A DNA stretch of 64,000 nt from Tilletia caries. Lineage: Eukaryota; Basidiomycota; Exobasidiomycetes; Tilletiales; Tilletiaceae. A model generated the notes under the pieces. It did not search any database, was not told where the DNA came from, and worked only from the letters and a program-made list of their open reading frames with translations. Positions 46,715 through 56,525 of the stretch are shown here, in pieces. A program made the translations under genes and the position numbers. The first letter of the stretch is position 1; every line of letters starts with the position of its first letter. The stretch lies in NCBI GenBank assembly GCA_032718865.1, contig JALUTQ010000003.1, forward strand, positions 1,828,001 to 1,892,000. The letters run 5' to 3'.

Positions 46715-47074
46715 CTTTGCCTGTTACCTTCCTTTTGCTCTCTCTCTCGCCCACTCCCACTCCAGTTTCTTCCCCCTTACCCCCCTCCACGTCCCACTTG
46801 TATGTCCCACCTTTCTCAAATCTGGTCTTGCAGCTGATGTCCATGACATGTTCATTACACCCATATCCGTCTCGAGAACCAGGTCGTGTGAGCAGGAAGT
46901 GTGAACAGCTCGGGCCATGCTAACTTCTTCTCTACAGTCAAACCTCGAACCTCGATGAGGTCTGCTCGACGCGGGATGCGACGCTGGTACGTACGATATT
47001 AGAACGGAGCCCGCGCTGCTGGTCCCTGCTGAGCTTGCGATGTCCTCCCTTCCCACGCAGAACGCGAAAGAACG

Positions 47075-47634
47075 ATTAAATGCGCTTCCTTCGCACCAAG
47101 TACGCGCGATCGAGGGAGGACACGCTCCAAGTGTCCACCTGGCTCGCCCGCGCCGCCCTCGAGCACGGCTAACCCACTCAGCAACTTCAACCCAGCATCA
47201 GCTCAGCAGGGCGCTCCCTCTGGCGGTGAGGAAGTCGACGACGACGAGGACGGCGAGGTCAAGCCGAGCCGGTTGCAGAAGAAGAATGCGCGGAAGAATG
47301 CTGCGAAGAAGGCGACGAAGCAGGGTAGTCGATAGCAGCAGCAGGGCGACGGCGAAGGCGAAGGCGTCCTCATCTGTACCCGCACAACCAGAACGGCCAG
47401 ACATTTTAAAAGGCAAGTACACCATCCCCACCAACCAATTCATCTACATCGCCTACTTCCTATCCGAGAAACAAGGTCCCCATCCCGCCCGAGCTGCTCC
47501 ACCTCCTCCGCCGCTGTATCAGCCTCCGCCTGTTCGACACTCAGACGATTCTCTCCCGCATCCGGACCTGTCTCTCCGGACGCATAGCCATTTTTTTCAA
47601 CGTCTTGTCTACTGTTGGGGGGGGGGGGGGGGGA
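47075..47634 (+). pseudogene. Relic resembling a DUF6604-type fungal protein
   Basis: Frames read RFLRTKYARSREDTLQVSTW LARAALEHG, then a stop, followed by a basic tract (QKKNARKNAAKKATKQGSR), another stop, then GKYTIPTNQFIYIAYFL and KVPIPPELLHLLRRCISLRL. The succession Y-x-R-x(n)-W-L-A, Lys/Ala-rich linker, KYTIP-x-x-x-F and K-V-x-I-P is reminiscent of the N-terminal DUF6604 domain of fungal proteins; this match is from memory of the family pattern and is tentative. Several stops and shifts, and an exceptional run of 17 G (47617-47633), show it is not functional. Confidence 0.5.
47617..47633. repeat. Run of 17 G
   Basis: An uninterrupted poly-G tract sits within the relic region. It is the longest homopolymer in the window and marks either a recombination junction or a sequencing/assembly weak point. 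Confidence 0.85.
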
Positions 47635-47734
47635 TTTTGCATGAGGCGAGGGAGCGGGCGCTATTGGAGAAGCTGAGGAAGGCTAAGGACAAGAAGGCAG
47701 ACGCGTCGGGGCAGAACGGCAACTCGGATTCGGA

Positions 47735-48840
47735 CCGTCCTCCTCAGCTTTCCGCCAATCGCTTCGCCGCGAAGAGAAGATCCGTCCCATCTTCTGGGCG
47801 AACCGCGCGAAGAGCTACCCGTCCCGAACGGTCGATGGGGCGACGCGCGATCGCATGCCTACGGCGATGTCAAACGCGTACGGCGTCTCCCTCAACCTCA
47901 CCGATGCGGAGGCGCGCGAGCTCTGGGGTGCGCCGGAGAGCCTGGACGACGTCAAGGCGCTGTTTCAGAAGTTCTGCTCGGGCGGTCTGAAGGCGCTGCC
48001 TTGGTCGGACACACCGGTGGCGAAGGAGACCTCGGCAATTGGGAGCCAGCTGGAGAAGCTGAACGGACGTGGGTTCTCGACGATCAACTCAAAACCTGCG
48101 GTGGATGGTGCGCCGAGCGATGACAAGGTGCACGGTTGGGGAACTTCGAATGGATATGTATACCAAAAGGGTATGTCAATTACGCGTGGTGAACGTGTTT
48201 TCCTGGCTCTGGGGAGCTTGGACGCGTGGTGAACGTGTTTTCCTGGCTCTGGGGAGCTTGGGAACTGATTTCTGATGTTTTTTTTTGTTTCCCCTCAAAT
48301 CTCAGGCCAACCTCGAGCCTCGAGTGCTTCGTCGCACCCGAGCGCCTGGACGAGGTCATCGCGCACTTCGACCGCAACCCGCAGATCACCTACCACGCGG
48401 TGAACGCGCAGGGCGACATGCGCACAAAGACCTAATCCGACGCGCCGAACGCGGTGACGTGGGGCTGCTTCCCGCACTCGGAGATCCTGCAGCCGACGAT
48501 TGTGGAGAGCATCAGATTTCCTGGCGTGGAAGGATGAGGCGTACGAGTTGGGACGGGAGTGGGCGACGGTGTATGGGCCTTCGAGCCCGAGTCGGAAATT
48601 GCTCCAGGGCTTGTTTGACTCGTGGTTCTTGATCAACGTGGTGCGTATTTTTCACGCGCGTTTTCCTTCCTCCCTTTGCGTTCATGTGCTGCAGGCTGAC
48701 GATAACTTGACCCTTGCTCCCTCCCTTCCCCCCGACTTGATGTGTTGCAGGTCCACAACGACTTCAAGCAGCCTGATGCCATATTCCCCAGTCTCTTTAG
48801 AGATTGGGGTTACTGGAACCAGTTTTCTTACGGCCGTAAG
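47735..48840 (+). pseudogene. Methylenetetrahydrofolate reductase relic (C-terminal part)
   Basis: Recognisable blocks in shifting frames: IRPIFWANRAKSY, PNGRWGDARSHAYGDV, YGVSLNLTDAEARELWG, SLDDVKALFQKFCSGGLKAL, PWSDTPVAKETSAIGSQLEK, VHGWGTSNGYVYQK, then FVAPERLDEVIAHFDRNPQI, TYHAVNAQGDMRTKT with a stop, DAPNAVTWGCFPHSEILQPT, FLAWKDEAYELGREWATVYG and VHNDFKQPDAIFPSLFRDW. These are the regulatory-domain motifs of eukaryotic MTHFR. At least four frameshifts and one stop are present and the catalytic barrel is missing. A 40-bp tandem duplication (48182-48261) lies in an intron-like part. Confidence 0.88.
48182..48261 (+). repeat. Tandem duplication, 2 x 40 bp
   Basis: Two adjacent identical 40-bp units, each starting ACGCGTGGTGAACG, lie inside the reductase relic just after the YVYQK block. 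They are probably a replication-slippage product in decaying sequence. Confidence 0.9.
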
Positions 48841-49056
48841 CGCCTGAACCAACATCAATAGAAAAAATATTTTCCCTTCCAAGGAAAGACGTCCCGAAGG
48901 TCAGAACGACTAGGGTTCAAATGCTGAACTCTTTCAGGCTGCAAACTTACAGCTCGTCAGGTTGTGTGGTTGATGCTGTGGAAGCTGTTTCTGACTTTTT
49001 CTGCTTATGTAATCACACAAACTTAACTCCGCTCACCAAACACGAACCGAAAGAAC

Positions 49057-49338
49057 AGTTGTGAAACGACGGAGCTAAGGTCAGCTCAACGTCGGCTGTG
49101 ACCCGAAGGGCGTAGTCACTGCCACTCACCGTTTGGACGGGAGGTTTCTTTGATGCTCTGGCTTGACAACTCGTTGGTTCAGTAGATCTCGCGTTGGATT
49201 GATGGTGGTAAGAGAAGACAAAGAAAGAGTGTGGTGCGTGGGAAGAACTACTGGAATGAGACGGGCCTGAGACTCAGGAGACTGCTAATGAGGGGATGAC
49301 CGCCAGGGAAAGGGAAGACCCGGAGCCGTCTATCAACA
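49057..49338 (-). repeat. Copia 3' LTR
   Basis: 282 bp. Identical to the other LTR except T for C in CACCGTTTGGACG versus CACCGTTCGGACG. It is the 3' LTR because the element is read on the minus strand. Confidence 0.93.
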
Positions 49339-49348
49339 CTCCCACCTC

Positions 49349-51204
49349 TCAGTGACCGTGAGCATTTGCTCCCTCGCCGTCTGCAGGTGGTGGTTCGATC
49401 TGTAATCGTAATCGTGCATCATGAAGTCGTGAACCGGTGAACGGCTTCGTGCAGACGTCCGAAGGATTCTCCTTCGTCTCCACTCGCTCCACCGTGAGCT
49501 TCCCCATTTCCACCGACTCGCGAACGGCGCGATAGAGCACGTCGATGTGCTTCGTCCGTCGATGGTCGTGAGGGTTGGTCGCTAGTGATCGGCAGCCTTC
49601 ATTATCGGTGAAAAGCTTGACCGCACCGCCGGGCCAGAGACCGAGCTCGCCGAGGAGTGTTTTGATCCAAAGGCCTTCTCGCAATCCCTCGCAGAGGGCC
49701 ATGTACTCGGCCTCAGTGGTGCTCAAAGCCACCGTGGGCTGAAGCCGAGAGGACCAAGTCACCGGGTTGCCGAACAAGTAGTAGACGAATCCCGTCGTGC
49801 TTCTCCTTGTGTCGACATCGTTCGCGTAGTCGGCATCGCAAAAGCCGACCAGCGGGGCGTCAGGATTCCCTGCCGGCGCGATACGTGAGCTTGTGATCCG
49901 CCGTCTTCCGCAGGTACCGAAAAGCTTGCGTGGTGAGCGCAAAGTGCTCTTCGGTGGGTGCTGACTCAAATCGGCCGAGGGCATTGGCCGTGAAGATGAG
50001 GTCGGCACGAGTTGTTGCTGCTATCCACTTGAGGCACCCCACACGCTGCGCATATGCGCGCGTCAAATCGGAATCGATCTCCGAAAGCTCCGTTGCGCGC
50101 ATCGGCAGCTTCGGAGGCGTCGGCATCTTGCTACCGAATTCCTTCGAGAGGCCAAAACGAGCAAGAGCCGCTTCAATATATGCCGTCTGTGAGAGTGTCG
50201 CTGTGCCTGCCTCAAAATCGCGCTCGATCTTGATGCCGAGGAAGTGACGAATCTCGCCGCCGTCGGTGACCTTGAACTTGGACTTGAGGTAGGCCTTCTC
50301 CTGTTTCATTGTTGTGTGATCTGGAGCAAAAACAAGAATGTCGTCGACGTAGATGAGTATGATGACGAGACTCCCGTTCTTGAGTTTCCGAGAGTACACG
50401 CAATTCTCCGAGAAGCACCTGCTGTATCCTCGAGACGCCAAAGAATGGTGAAGCTTTGTGTTCCATGCGCGGCCTGCCTGCTTCAGTCCGTAGAGGGGCT
50501 TCAGCAGCTTCAGCACCCGATCGCTTTTTCTCGTAGCCGGGTGGCTGGCGCATGTAGATTTCCTCGTCAAGGTCGCCTTGGAGATACGCCGTCACGACGT
50601 CGAGCTGGTGGATGAGGAGCTTGTACTGGATTGCAATCGAGAGCAAGGTCCGCACCGTGTCGAGTCGTGCCGTGGGCGCAAAGGTCTCGGTGTAGTCTTG
50701 GCCGGGGATCTGCGAAAATCCCTGAGCTACTAGCCGAGCCTTGTGCCTGTCGGCGTTCCCATCCTCATTCAGCTTCAACTTGTAAACCCATCTGCACCCA
50801 ATTGCCTGCCGATCCTTCGGCAGCGCCACCTCTACCCATGTACCAAATTGCTCCAAAGCAGCGAGCTGCCCCATCTCAGCTGCTTCCCATTGTGCCCAAT
50901 CACCACGGCGCTGCGCCTCCTTGCGCGTGGCCGGTTCCAGCACCACGCCATCTGCGCTGGTGCGCAACTGCTCTGATCCCGATGCCGAGAACGCAAAGGC
51001 GGACATGGCTAATGCGACGTTGCCGGAGGCCTTGCCCATGCGGGCGAGATGCCTCCGCTCCGCGCGCAGAGCGCGTTCGCTGAGCGCCTCGACCGGTCGG
51101 TCCTCGTCGAAAGCAGCTTCGTCCGGCTGTGCTGGCACGAACGAGTTGGCGGCGAAGGGAACTTGACGGGGGGGAAGTTTGGACTCGCTTCGGGGGTGTC
51201 CCAT
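49349..51204 (-). pseudogene. Copia reverse transcriptase/RNase H (frames broken by single-base indels)
   Basis: Start of the domain: TWVEVALPKDRQAIGCRWVY, NADRHKARLVAQGFSQ and TFAPTARLDTVRTLLSIA. The frame shifts in an A-run near 50540, then reads KLLKPLYGLKQAGRAWN, the active site IILIYVDDILVFA (Y-V-D-D) and RHFLGIKIERD. A second shift near 49880 leads to RNase [44 protein letters not shown] and [14 protein letters not shown]. All catalytic residues are present. Rejoining needs two one-base corrections, the first within a homopolymer. Confidence 0.85.
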
Positions 51205-53126
51205 ATGAGCTGGAGCTCGTGCGGGGGCCGCTCGTCTTGCACCGGGGAGGCGAAAATGTCGTCCAGATTGAGGTGCTCGAGCTCGAAGGGGTCGGGACTG
51301 ATTGTCCTGGCCCGTTCTTGAACCGGAGTCGAGGGCTGGGCGCGAGTGATGGTAGGGGCCGGCACACTTGCCTCCTCTTGTCCTGGGGGAGAAACAAGCT
51401 GCTCTGTGGTATCAGCAGCTGATGCTCCCACCGATCTTTGGACCTCAACGCCTACCTCAACGTGTGCCTGCTCCACAGGCTCCTCGCCTGCGACCAGCTC
51501 CCAAGCAACCTCTGTTGGCTCCGCCGCTACTCCATGCTTCATGTTGCTGAGTAGCTCGTCCCAATACAAGCGATCCTCATCGAAGCGCACATCCCTGGAG
51601 TATTGAATGGGTTTGGTGGTGTTGGTTGGCGTCCAGATTTGCCACGCCTTGTGGATGTCGGAGTAACCGATGAACATTCCGCGAACAGCTCGAGCCGACA
51701 ACGTCTTGCCAGCAGTCCGCTGTGCGGGATGCACTTTCAGCCACGCCACACATCCCCACACCCGCAGCATCGAGAGATCCGGATCCTTGCCAGTCCACTT
51801 CCTCTCTGGCATGTCGTTCTCGATGGCGGTGTTCGGAGTTCGATTGAGCTGGTACACTGCTGCTGTGACCGCCAGTGGCCACCAAGCCAGGTCCGCGCGG
51901 GCTGCCATGAGCATAGCGCGGGCCCTGTCCTGCAGTGTTCTGTTGGCTCGCTCGACCACTCCGTTTTGCATGCTCGAGTATGGTGCCGTGAGCTGCCTTG
52001 CAATGCCTTCTGTATTGCACCATTCCTCGCATGCCTTTGACCCGAACTCCCCGCCTCCGTCCGTCCTTAGCTTCTTGACGCTTCGCTCCTGCTGCACGCT
52101 CTCGCGCTTTGCCCACACCTTGAGCTGGGAGAAAGCGTCCGACTTGCGGACCAGTGGGATGGCCCAGTATTTGCACGAGTAGTCGTCCACTATGGTGAGG
52201 ACGTAGAGGGGTGCGCCGGGGGTGACCGTGTCCGTGGGACGAACCGGTCCGACCAGGTCTGCGTGAACAAGATCCAGGGCACTCGTTGCCCGGTTGGTGG
52301 AGCTGTAAAACGGAAGCCTGGCCATCTTGGCTTCGACACAGGTATCGCAAACCTGCGTGTCCTTGAAGAAAGCCGAGACCGACTGTGGGGTGATCCCCAC
52401 CTCCGCGACCTTCGCGAAGGACCTCATGGCAAAGCGACCTGGGTGACCAAGTCGACGATGCCATCTGAGGATGAGACCGCGCACGCCGCCGATTGCCTCG
52501 GGCGCACGTCTCTTTTGACCGTCGGACGAGCCAGCAGGAGGCGTAATCGCACCCTGTGCGACCTGCTGTGGTATGTCGTCCTGTCGTCGGCCGGCGACAG
52601 ATTGCGACTCTGTTGTGGTTGAGCCGACCGACTCATCGAGGTGAATAGGGCGCGATCCATCGTTCACCCGGTGCCCGAGAAGCGCCATGGCAATCGGGCT
52701 GCTCGAACTGTTGATATCAGACACCACTGTGGTGATACCCGCCTCTGTGTCCATCGATGCATGCAGCAGATTTCCATTCTTATCAGCAATGGTAGCACCC
52801 TTCTTCCCGAAGGTTACTGTGAGCCCCAGTCGCTGCAACGCCGGTACCGAGAGGAGGCAAACCTTGAGCTCGGGAACCAGCAAGACATCGGAAAGCTGTG
52901 CCGTCTCGATGGATTGACCGTGCCAGACAGTGAGATTGACGCTTCCACTGCCATGGACTTTGAGAAGCGATCCGTCCGCAACTTGGACGGCCGCTATCGA
53001 TGCCGGCCGCACGATGTTTACGAGTATGGACTCGTCGGGAGTCATATGATGACTGGCTCCCGAGTCCAACACCCATATTCGGCGGCGGCGCTTCAGGGAT
53101 GGTCCAACGCACAAGGCGCGAGCCAC
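51009..53126 (-). CDS. Copia protease-integrase part of Pol
   Basis: A continuous 705-codon frame. The aspartic protease motif is IWVLDSGASHHMTPDESI. The GAG-pre-integrase/zinc-binding region has WHRRLGHPGRFAMRSF and C-D-T-C. The integrase core shows DLVHADLVGP, TIVDDYSCKYWAIPL, KLRTDGGGEFGSKACEEWC and SSMQNGVVERANRTLQDRAR, giving the D, D and E residues, then a C-terminal GYSDIHKAWQIW segment. It lies in the same frame as the Gag zinc knuckle upstream, separated from it by one TAG (53145-53147). It leaves the frame at a C-run near 51173. Confidence 0.9.
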   Translation of the reverse strand: MARALCVGPSLKRRRRIWVLDSGASHHMTPDESILVNIVRPASIAAVQVADGSLLKVHGSGSVNLTVWHGQSIETAQLSDVLLVPELKVCLLSVPALQRLGLTVTFGKKGATIADKNGNLLHASMDTEAGITTVVSDINSSSSPIAMALLGHRVNDGSRPIHLDESVGSTTTESQSVAGRRQDDIPQQVAQGAITPPAGSSDGQKRRAPEAIGGVRGLILRWHRRLGHPGRFAMRSFAKVAEVGITPQSVSAFFKDTQVCDTCVEAKMARLPFYSSTNRATSALDLVHADLVGPVRPTDTVTPGAPLYVLTIVDDYSCKYWAIPLVRKSDAFSQLKVWAKRESVQQERSVKKLRTDGGGEFGSKACEEWCNTEGIARQLTAPYSSMQNGVVERANRTLQDRARAMLMAARADLAWWPLAVTAAVYQLNRTPNTAIENDMPERKWTGKDPDLSMLRVWGCVAWLKVHPAQRTAGKTLSARAVRGMFIGYSDIHKAWQIWTPTNTTKPIQYSRDVRFDEDRLYWDELLSNMKHGVAAEPTEVAWELVAGEEPVEQAHVEVGVEVQRSVGASAADTTEQLVSPPGQEEASVPAPTITRAQPSTPVQERARTISPDPFELEHLNLDDIFASPVQDERPPHELQLIWDTPEASPNFPPVKFPSPPTRSCQHSRTKLLSTRTDRSRRSANALCARSGGISPAWARPPATSH

Positions 53127-53128
53127 CC

Positions 53129-54272
53129 CTGCCTCTTCCTATTGACCAGATTCACCACTGGGCGGGGGATAAGGGCAGTCGGCCACTCTGTGCCCCTTGA
53201 TGTCGCATCGGAAGCATTTGACGTCATTGTTGGGCGACTTCTTCTGGCTGTTCTGACCGTATTTGCCTTTCTTGTTGTCCTTGGCGCGGGCCGGCTTCTG
53301 ATTCTGGAAGACCGCGAGCGCAGTCGCATGCTGCGCAGCCGCTTCCACTCCGTGAAGGCGAGTCTCCTCAGTGATCAAGCCTGAACAACCGACTCAAAGG
53401 TACAGCCAGTGACGCCGGAGTCCATTGAGTGCTGAGTGCTGACGAAGGGGCCGTACTTGGCGTCCAAGGCGTCCAGAAGGTAAACCCGTTTTCGACCGTC
53501 CGTAAGGATCATCTCAGCGCCGTACGCCCGAGTGAAGAGACCGTCCAGACGTGCGATGAGCTTCGCGCAGGTCTCGCCGTTCTGCTTGATGGTCATCAAG
53601 TCACGGGTGACCTGGTTCTGCGAAGCCTCGTCGGTGCGCTCGATGGGAGACCGCAGCTTGTCGTAGATCGCCGAACCACGCTTCTCTCGTGTCTTGCCGG
53701 TGACGAACGAGGTGATGCTGGCGGCCACCGGCTCCGAGAGACTCTGCCAGACGAGTGTGCCGAGTGCCACATCGAGCTCGTATGAGTACTCGGGATCGCT
53801 GGCCGTGATTTCGCCAAGGAGTGTCTCTTCAGCGAACGCGACATTCTGGATGAGGAGAAGGACAGCTCCCTTCCACGTTCCCCAGTTCTCGGCGCCCCGG
53901 AGCTTGACCACCGTCCCAATGCTTCGCATCGGGGTCTCGAGGGGTCCGCGACGGTACGACCGTTCCGTATCGACGGCAGACGCCGGGGCCGAAAGGTTGG
54001 GGCGGGCTTGAATATTGAGCTCGGCCGATGGGGGGGGGCATGTGAGTGCCAGCTTGGGAGGAAGAGTGACCAGACGGGCTCAGCTGAGCCTGAGCCTCGT
54101 CAACGCTCATGCCTTGGAATGCCGCATGCATCCGAACGTAGGATTGGTACTCGGCGGCGGACAGAGAATGGGCTCGGCCGGCTCCGACGTCCGCTCGTGC
54201 GCCTGTGTCCGGGATGCTGCGTGATTCCGTGCCTTGTTCCATGTTGTCGTCAATGAGAGTATCTGGGCTCAT
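53129..54272 (-). pseudogene. Copia Gag (two single-base shifts)
   Basis: The first ATG (54272) lies inside the primer-binding site. MSPDTLIDDNMEQGTESRSI and a Gln/Ser/Pro-rich part run to an 8-G/C tract near 54035, where the frame shifts. The UBN2-like Gag core follows: SIGTVVKLRGAENWGTWKGA, VWQSLSEPVAASITSFV, SAIYDKLRSP and LDGLFTRAYGAEM. A second shift near 53382 (VVQA to ITEETRLHGVEAAAQ) leads to the zinc knuckle CFRCDIKGHRVADC. A TAG then separates it from the protease frame. Confidence 0.82.
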
Positions 54273-54276
54273 AACC
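54259..54276 (-). promoter_or_regulatory. Primer-binding site for a tRNA-iMet half molecule
   Basis: On the minus strand GGTTATGAGCCCAGATAC follows the 5' LTR with no spacer. It is complementary to the anticodon arm of initiator tRNA-Met (GGGCTCATAACC contains the CAU anticodon), as in the Drosophila copia type that primes from a cleaved tRNA. The ATG of Gag lies within it. Confidence 0.8.
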
Positions 54277-54558
54277 AGTTGTGAAACGACGGAGCTAAGG
54301 TCAGCTCAACGTCGGCTGTGACCCGAAGGGCGTAGTCACTGCCACTCACCGTTCGGACGGGAGGTTTCTTTGATGCTCTGGCTTGACAACTCGTTGGTTC
54401 AGTAGATCTCGCGTTGGATTGATGGTGGTAAGAGAAGACAAAGAAAGAGTGTGGTGCGTGGGAAGAACTACTGGAATGAGACGGGCCTGAGACTCAGGAG
54501 ACTGCTAATGAGGGGATGACCGCCAGGGAAAGGGAAGACCCGGAGCCGTCTATCAACA
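54277..54558 (-). repeat. Copia 5' LTR
   Basis: 282 bp. It is followed on the minus strand by the primer-binding site and on the plus-strand side by the AGAAC duplication. It differs from the 3' LTR at one base. Confidence 0.93.
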
Positions 54559-54562
54559 AGAA

Positions 54563-54900
54563 CGACCCAATCGATCCTCTTTCCCTCCTACAGCTTTCCT
54601 TGCACAACCGCAAAGGATGCAGATACTGTCAAGTGTCAGCATGGCGGACCGGCCGAAGGGTGGCTGCGCCACCCTGAGCGCGCGACCGCGCGTACTTACT
54701 TAATCCTCAGTGGCTATTTTGTGAGCATGCCTTCAGACCTCCCCCTCATCCCAGTTCCCACTCGCCAATCGGCGATCCCACCTGCAGAGGGCCAGAGGCC
54801 ACCGGCATAGCGAGGCGGACGAAGGGTGGCGGCGCCACCCTGAGTTGCGCGCAGCCATGCGCATTCCGGAAAGCCGAGTTTAGGACCTCTTCCTTTTACA
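54563..54900. other. Unassigned stretch with two small GC hairpin repeats
   Basis: Two similar units occur, at about 54642-54680 and 54815-54848, each with GAAGGGTGGC, two or three bases, then GCCACCCTGAG. Each can fold as a short stem (GGTGGC pairing with GCCACC). No gene was seen. They may be remnants of a small repeat family. Confidence 0.5.
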
Positions 54901-54929
54901 ACCATCACCGCCTGATCGAGGTCAAGGAC

Positions 54930-56525
54930 GAGGCCGAGCACGAGGACGAAGTTCCACGGCGGCAGCGCTACCAGCGACTCGAACTATGGAAGCGTCATAA
55001 GTTCCGAGGTGAGGGACGATGCCTTCGAGCGCGGTCGGTACGGCGGCCGAAGAGACACGCACGGCAGTGATGACACGGACGAACATCAGGAACTGCTGAG
55101 CGCTGACAGATCCTGGCGGAACGTGCTGGGCGGTCGTCGGCAGGACAGCAGCCCATGACCGGCCCCTACGCACGCGGCGACGATCTACAACACAGTCACC
55201 TACCCCGTCCGCGCCGTAAGCTCCCTTCTCTTCAGCCCACGTTCTCGCTCGCGATCCCCCGTTCGGTCGTCGACCAGTGGGACACCCGCTGTCGGGGCGA
55301 GGGAAAGGATCATGAAGAAGATGACCAAGGCGAACTTGAAGGCTATGGTCACCGAGCCGATCACTGTGCTTCCGGCCGTCGTTCTCGGGTTGCTACTCAA
55401 CCTACTTGATGGAGTCAGTTTGGCATGATACCTTCCCGAACAGCAATCCGATCTTTGTTCACTTTGGTACGTACCGAACGTCAGGCAGAGATTCATTCGA
55501 GCATTTATTGACATTTCTTGCTTCTATGTCAATTACAGGTGGAGACGGCGTCGCCATGTTCATCGTCAGTGAGTTCACGCCAACATCTCCTCTCACCAGT
55601 GGCGAAACACGATGGTTACGCAGAATGCTGACTTTGTGTTCACCCATCTGCTGCACAAACAGCATGCATCATATCGCAACTAATATACTCACTCGGCGGG
55701 AGTGCCTTCAAGGCGGGAAACGGAAGCATGATGATCGAAGTCGTCCCCTTCTACCACATACTCGTCCGCAAGACCGTCGAAGAGATTGGCGACAACGGCG
55801 GCCGTGATCGCGACGACATGCATGGCCTTCGCGCTCTCCTCCGTTCTCACCGGCCTCGTCTTCCTCCTCCTCGGTCTCCTCTGTCTATGCTTCCTCATAG
55901 GCTTCTTCCCGCGCCATGTCCTCGTGGGCTTATCGGCGGCGTGGGCATCTTCTTGCTCGAGACTGGCTTTGAGGTGGCCGGTCGATTGCAGTCGGAGGAT
56001 GGGTTCCAGTATAACCTTGAGACGCTCAAGTTCTTCTTCTAGAGCCCGCATGAGGTTGCGCTTTGGTCGATCCCGCTCGAGTTGGCCATCTTGCTCCGCA
56101 TCATTACGGCCCGGTTCAACCACCCGCTCGTGGTGCATGCGTACTTCGTCATCAGGCCGGCCGTCTTCTTCGCTGTCACCCTTCCCTTCGGCTTCTCGCT
56201 CGCCCGACTCCAGAGCAGTGGGCGGGTATTCGACATCGGCAGAGCAGCCCACGCGCCCTTCTGGCGCTTCTACACCTACTTCGACCTGACGCAGACGAGC
56301 TCGATGGCGCTGGTGGCGACGATGCCGACGCAGTTCGCCCTCGTCTTCTTGAGCGTACTGCACCCGCCGCTCAACATCCCTGCGCTGGCGGTCAATGTGG
56401 GACAGGATGATGTCAACACGGACCGGGAGTTGACTGCGCATGGATGGTCGAACATCATCGCTGATGCTCATGTGCTGATTCCGGCGCTTTGCTTCTTCAT
56501 TGCGGGCAAGTATCTGCAAGCATGA
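54930..56525 (+). pseudogene. SulP-family transporter relic (vacuolar, YGR125W/VSB1-like)
   Basis: Blocks in shifting frames: SDSNYGSVISSEVRDDAFER (disordered N-terminus), [110 protein letters not shown], a TAG at 56040-56042, then [40 protein letters not shown] and a final AHVLIPALCFFIAGKYLQA. The order of hydrophobic segments fits the fungal SulP branch with a TYP-x-R start and MMIEVVPF. At least four frame breaks and a stop exclude function. Short GT-AG introns can still be seen. Confidence 0.82.

Larger units (their letters stand above)
49057..54558 (-). mobile_element. Ty1/copia LTR retrotransposon, 5,502 bp, full length
   Basis: Two 282-bp LTRs flank gag and pol in the order Gag, protease, integrase, RT, RNase H (integrase before RT defines copia). 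A 5-bp duplication AGAAC lies at 49052-49056 and 54559-54563. Read on the minus strand the LTR begins TGTTGATAG and ends CACAACT. The primer-binding site GGTTATGAGCCCAGATAC directly follows the 5' LTR, and a purine tract (GAGAGGTGGGAG) precedes the 3' LTR. The LTRs differ at a single base, so insertion was recent. Confidence 0.95.

Noticed and set aside
49057..54558. LTR element as Ty3/gypsy
   Set aside because: Integrase precedes reverse transcriptase, and the PR, IN and RT motifs are of the copia type.
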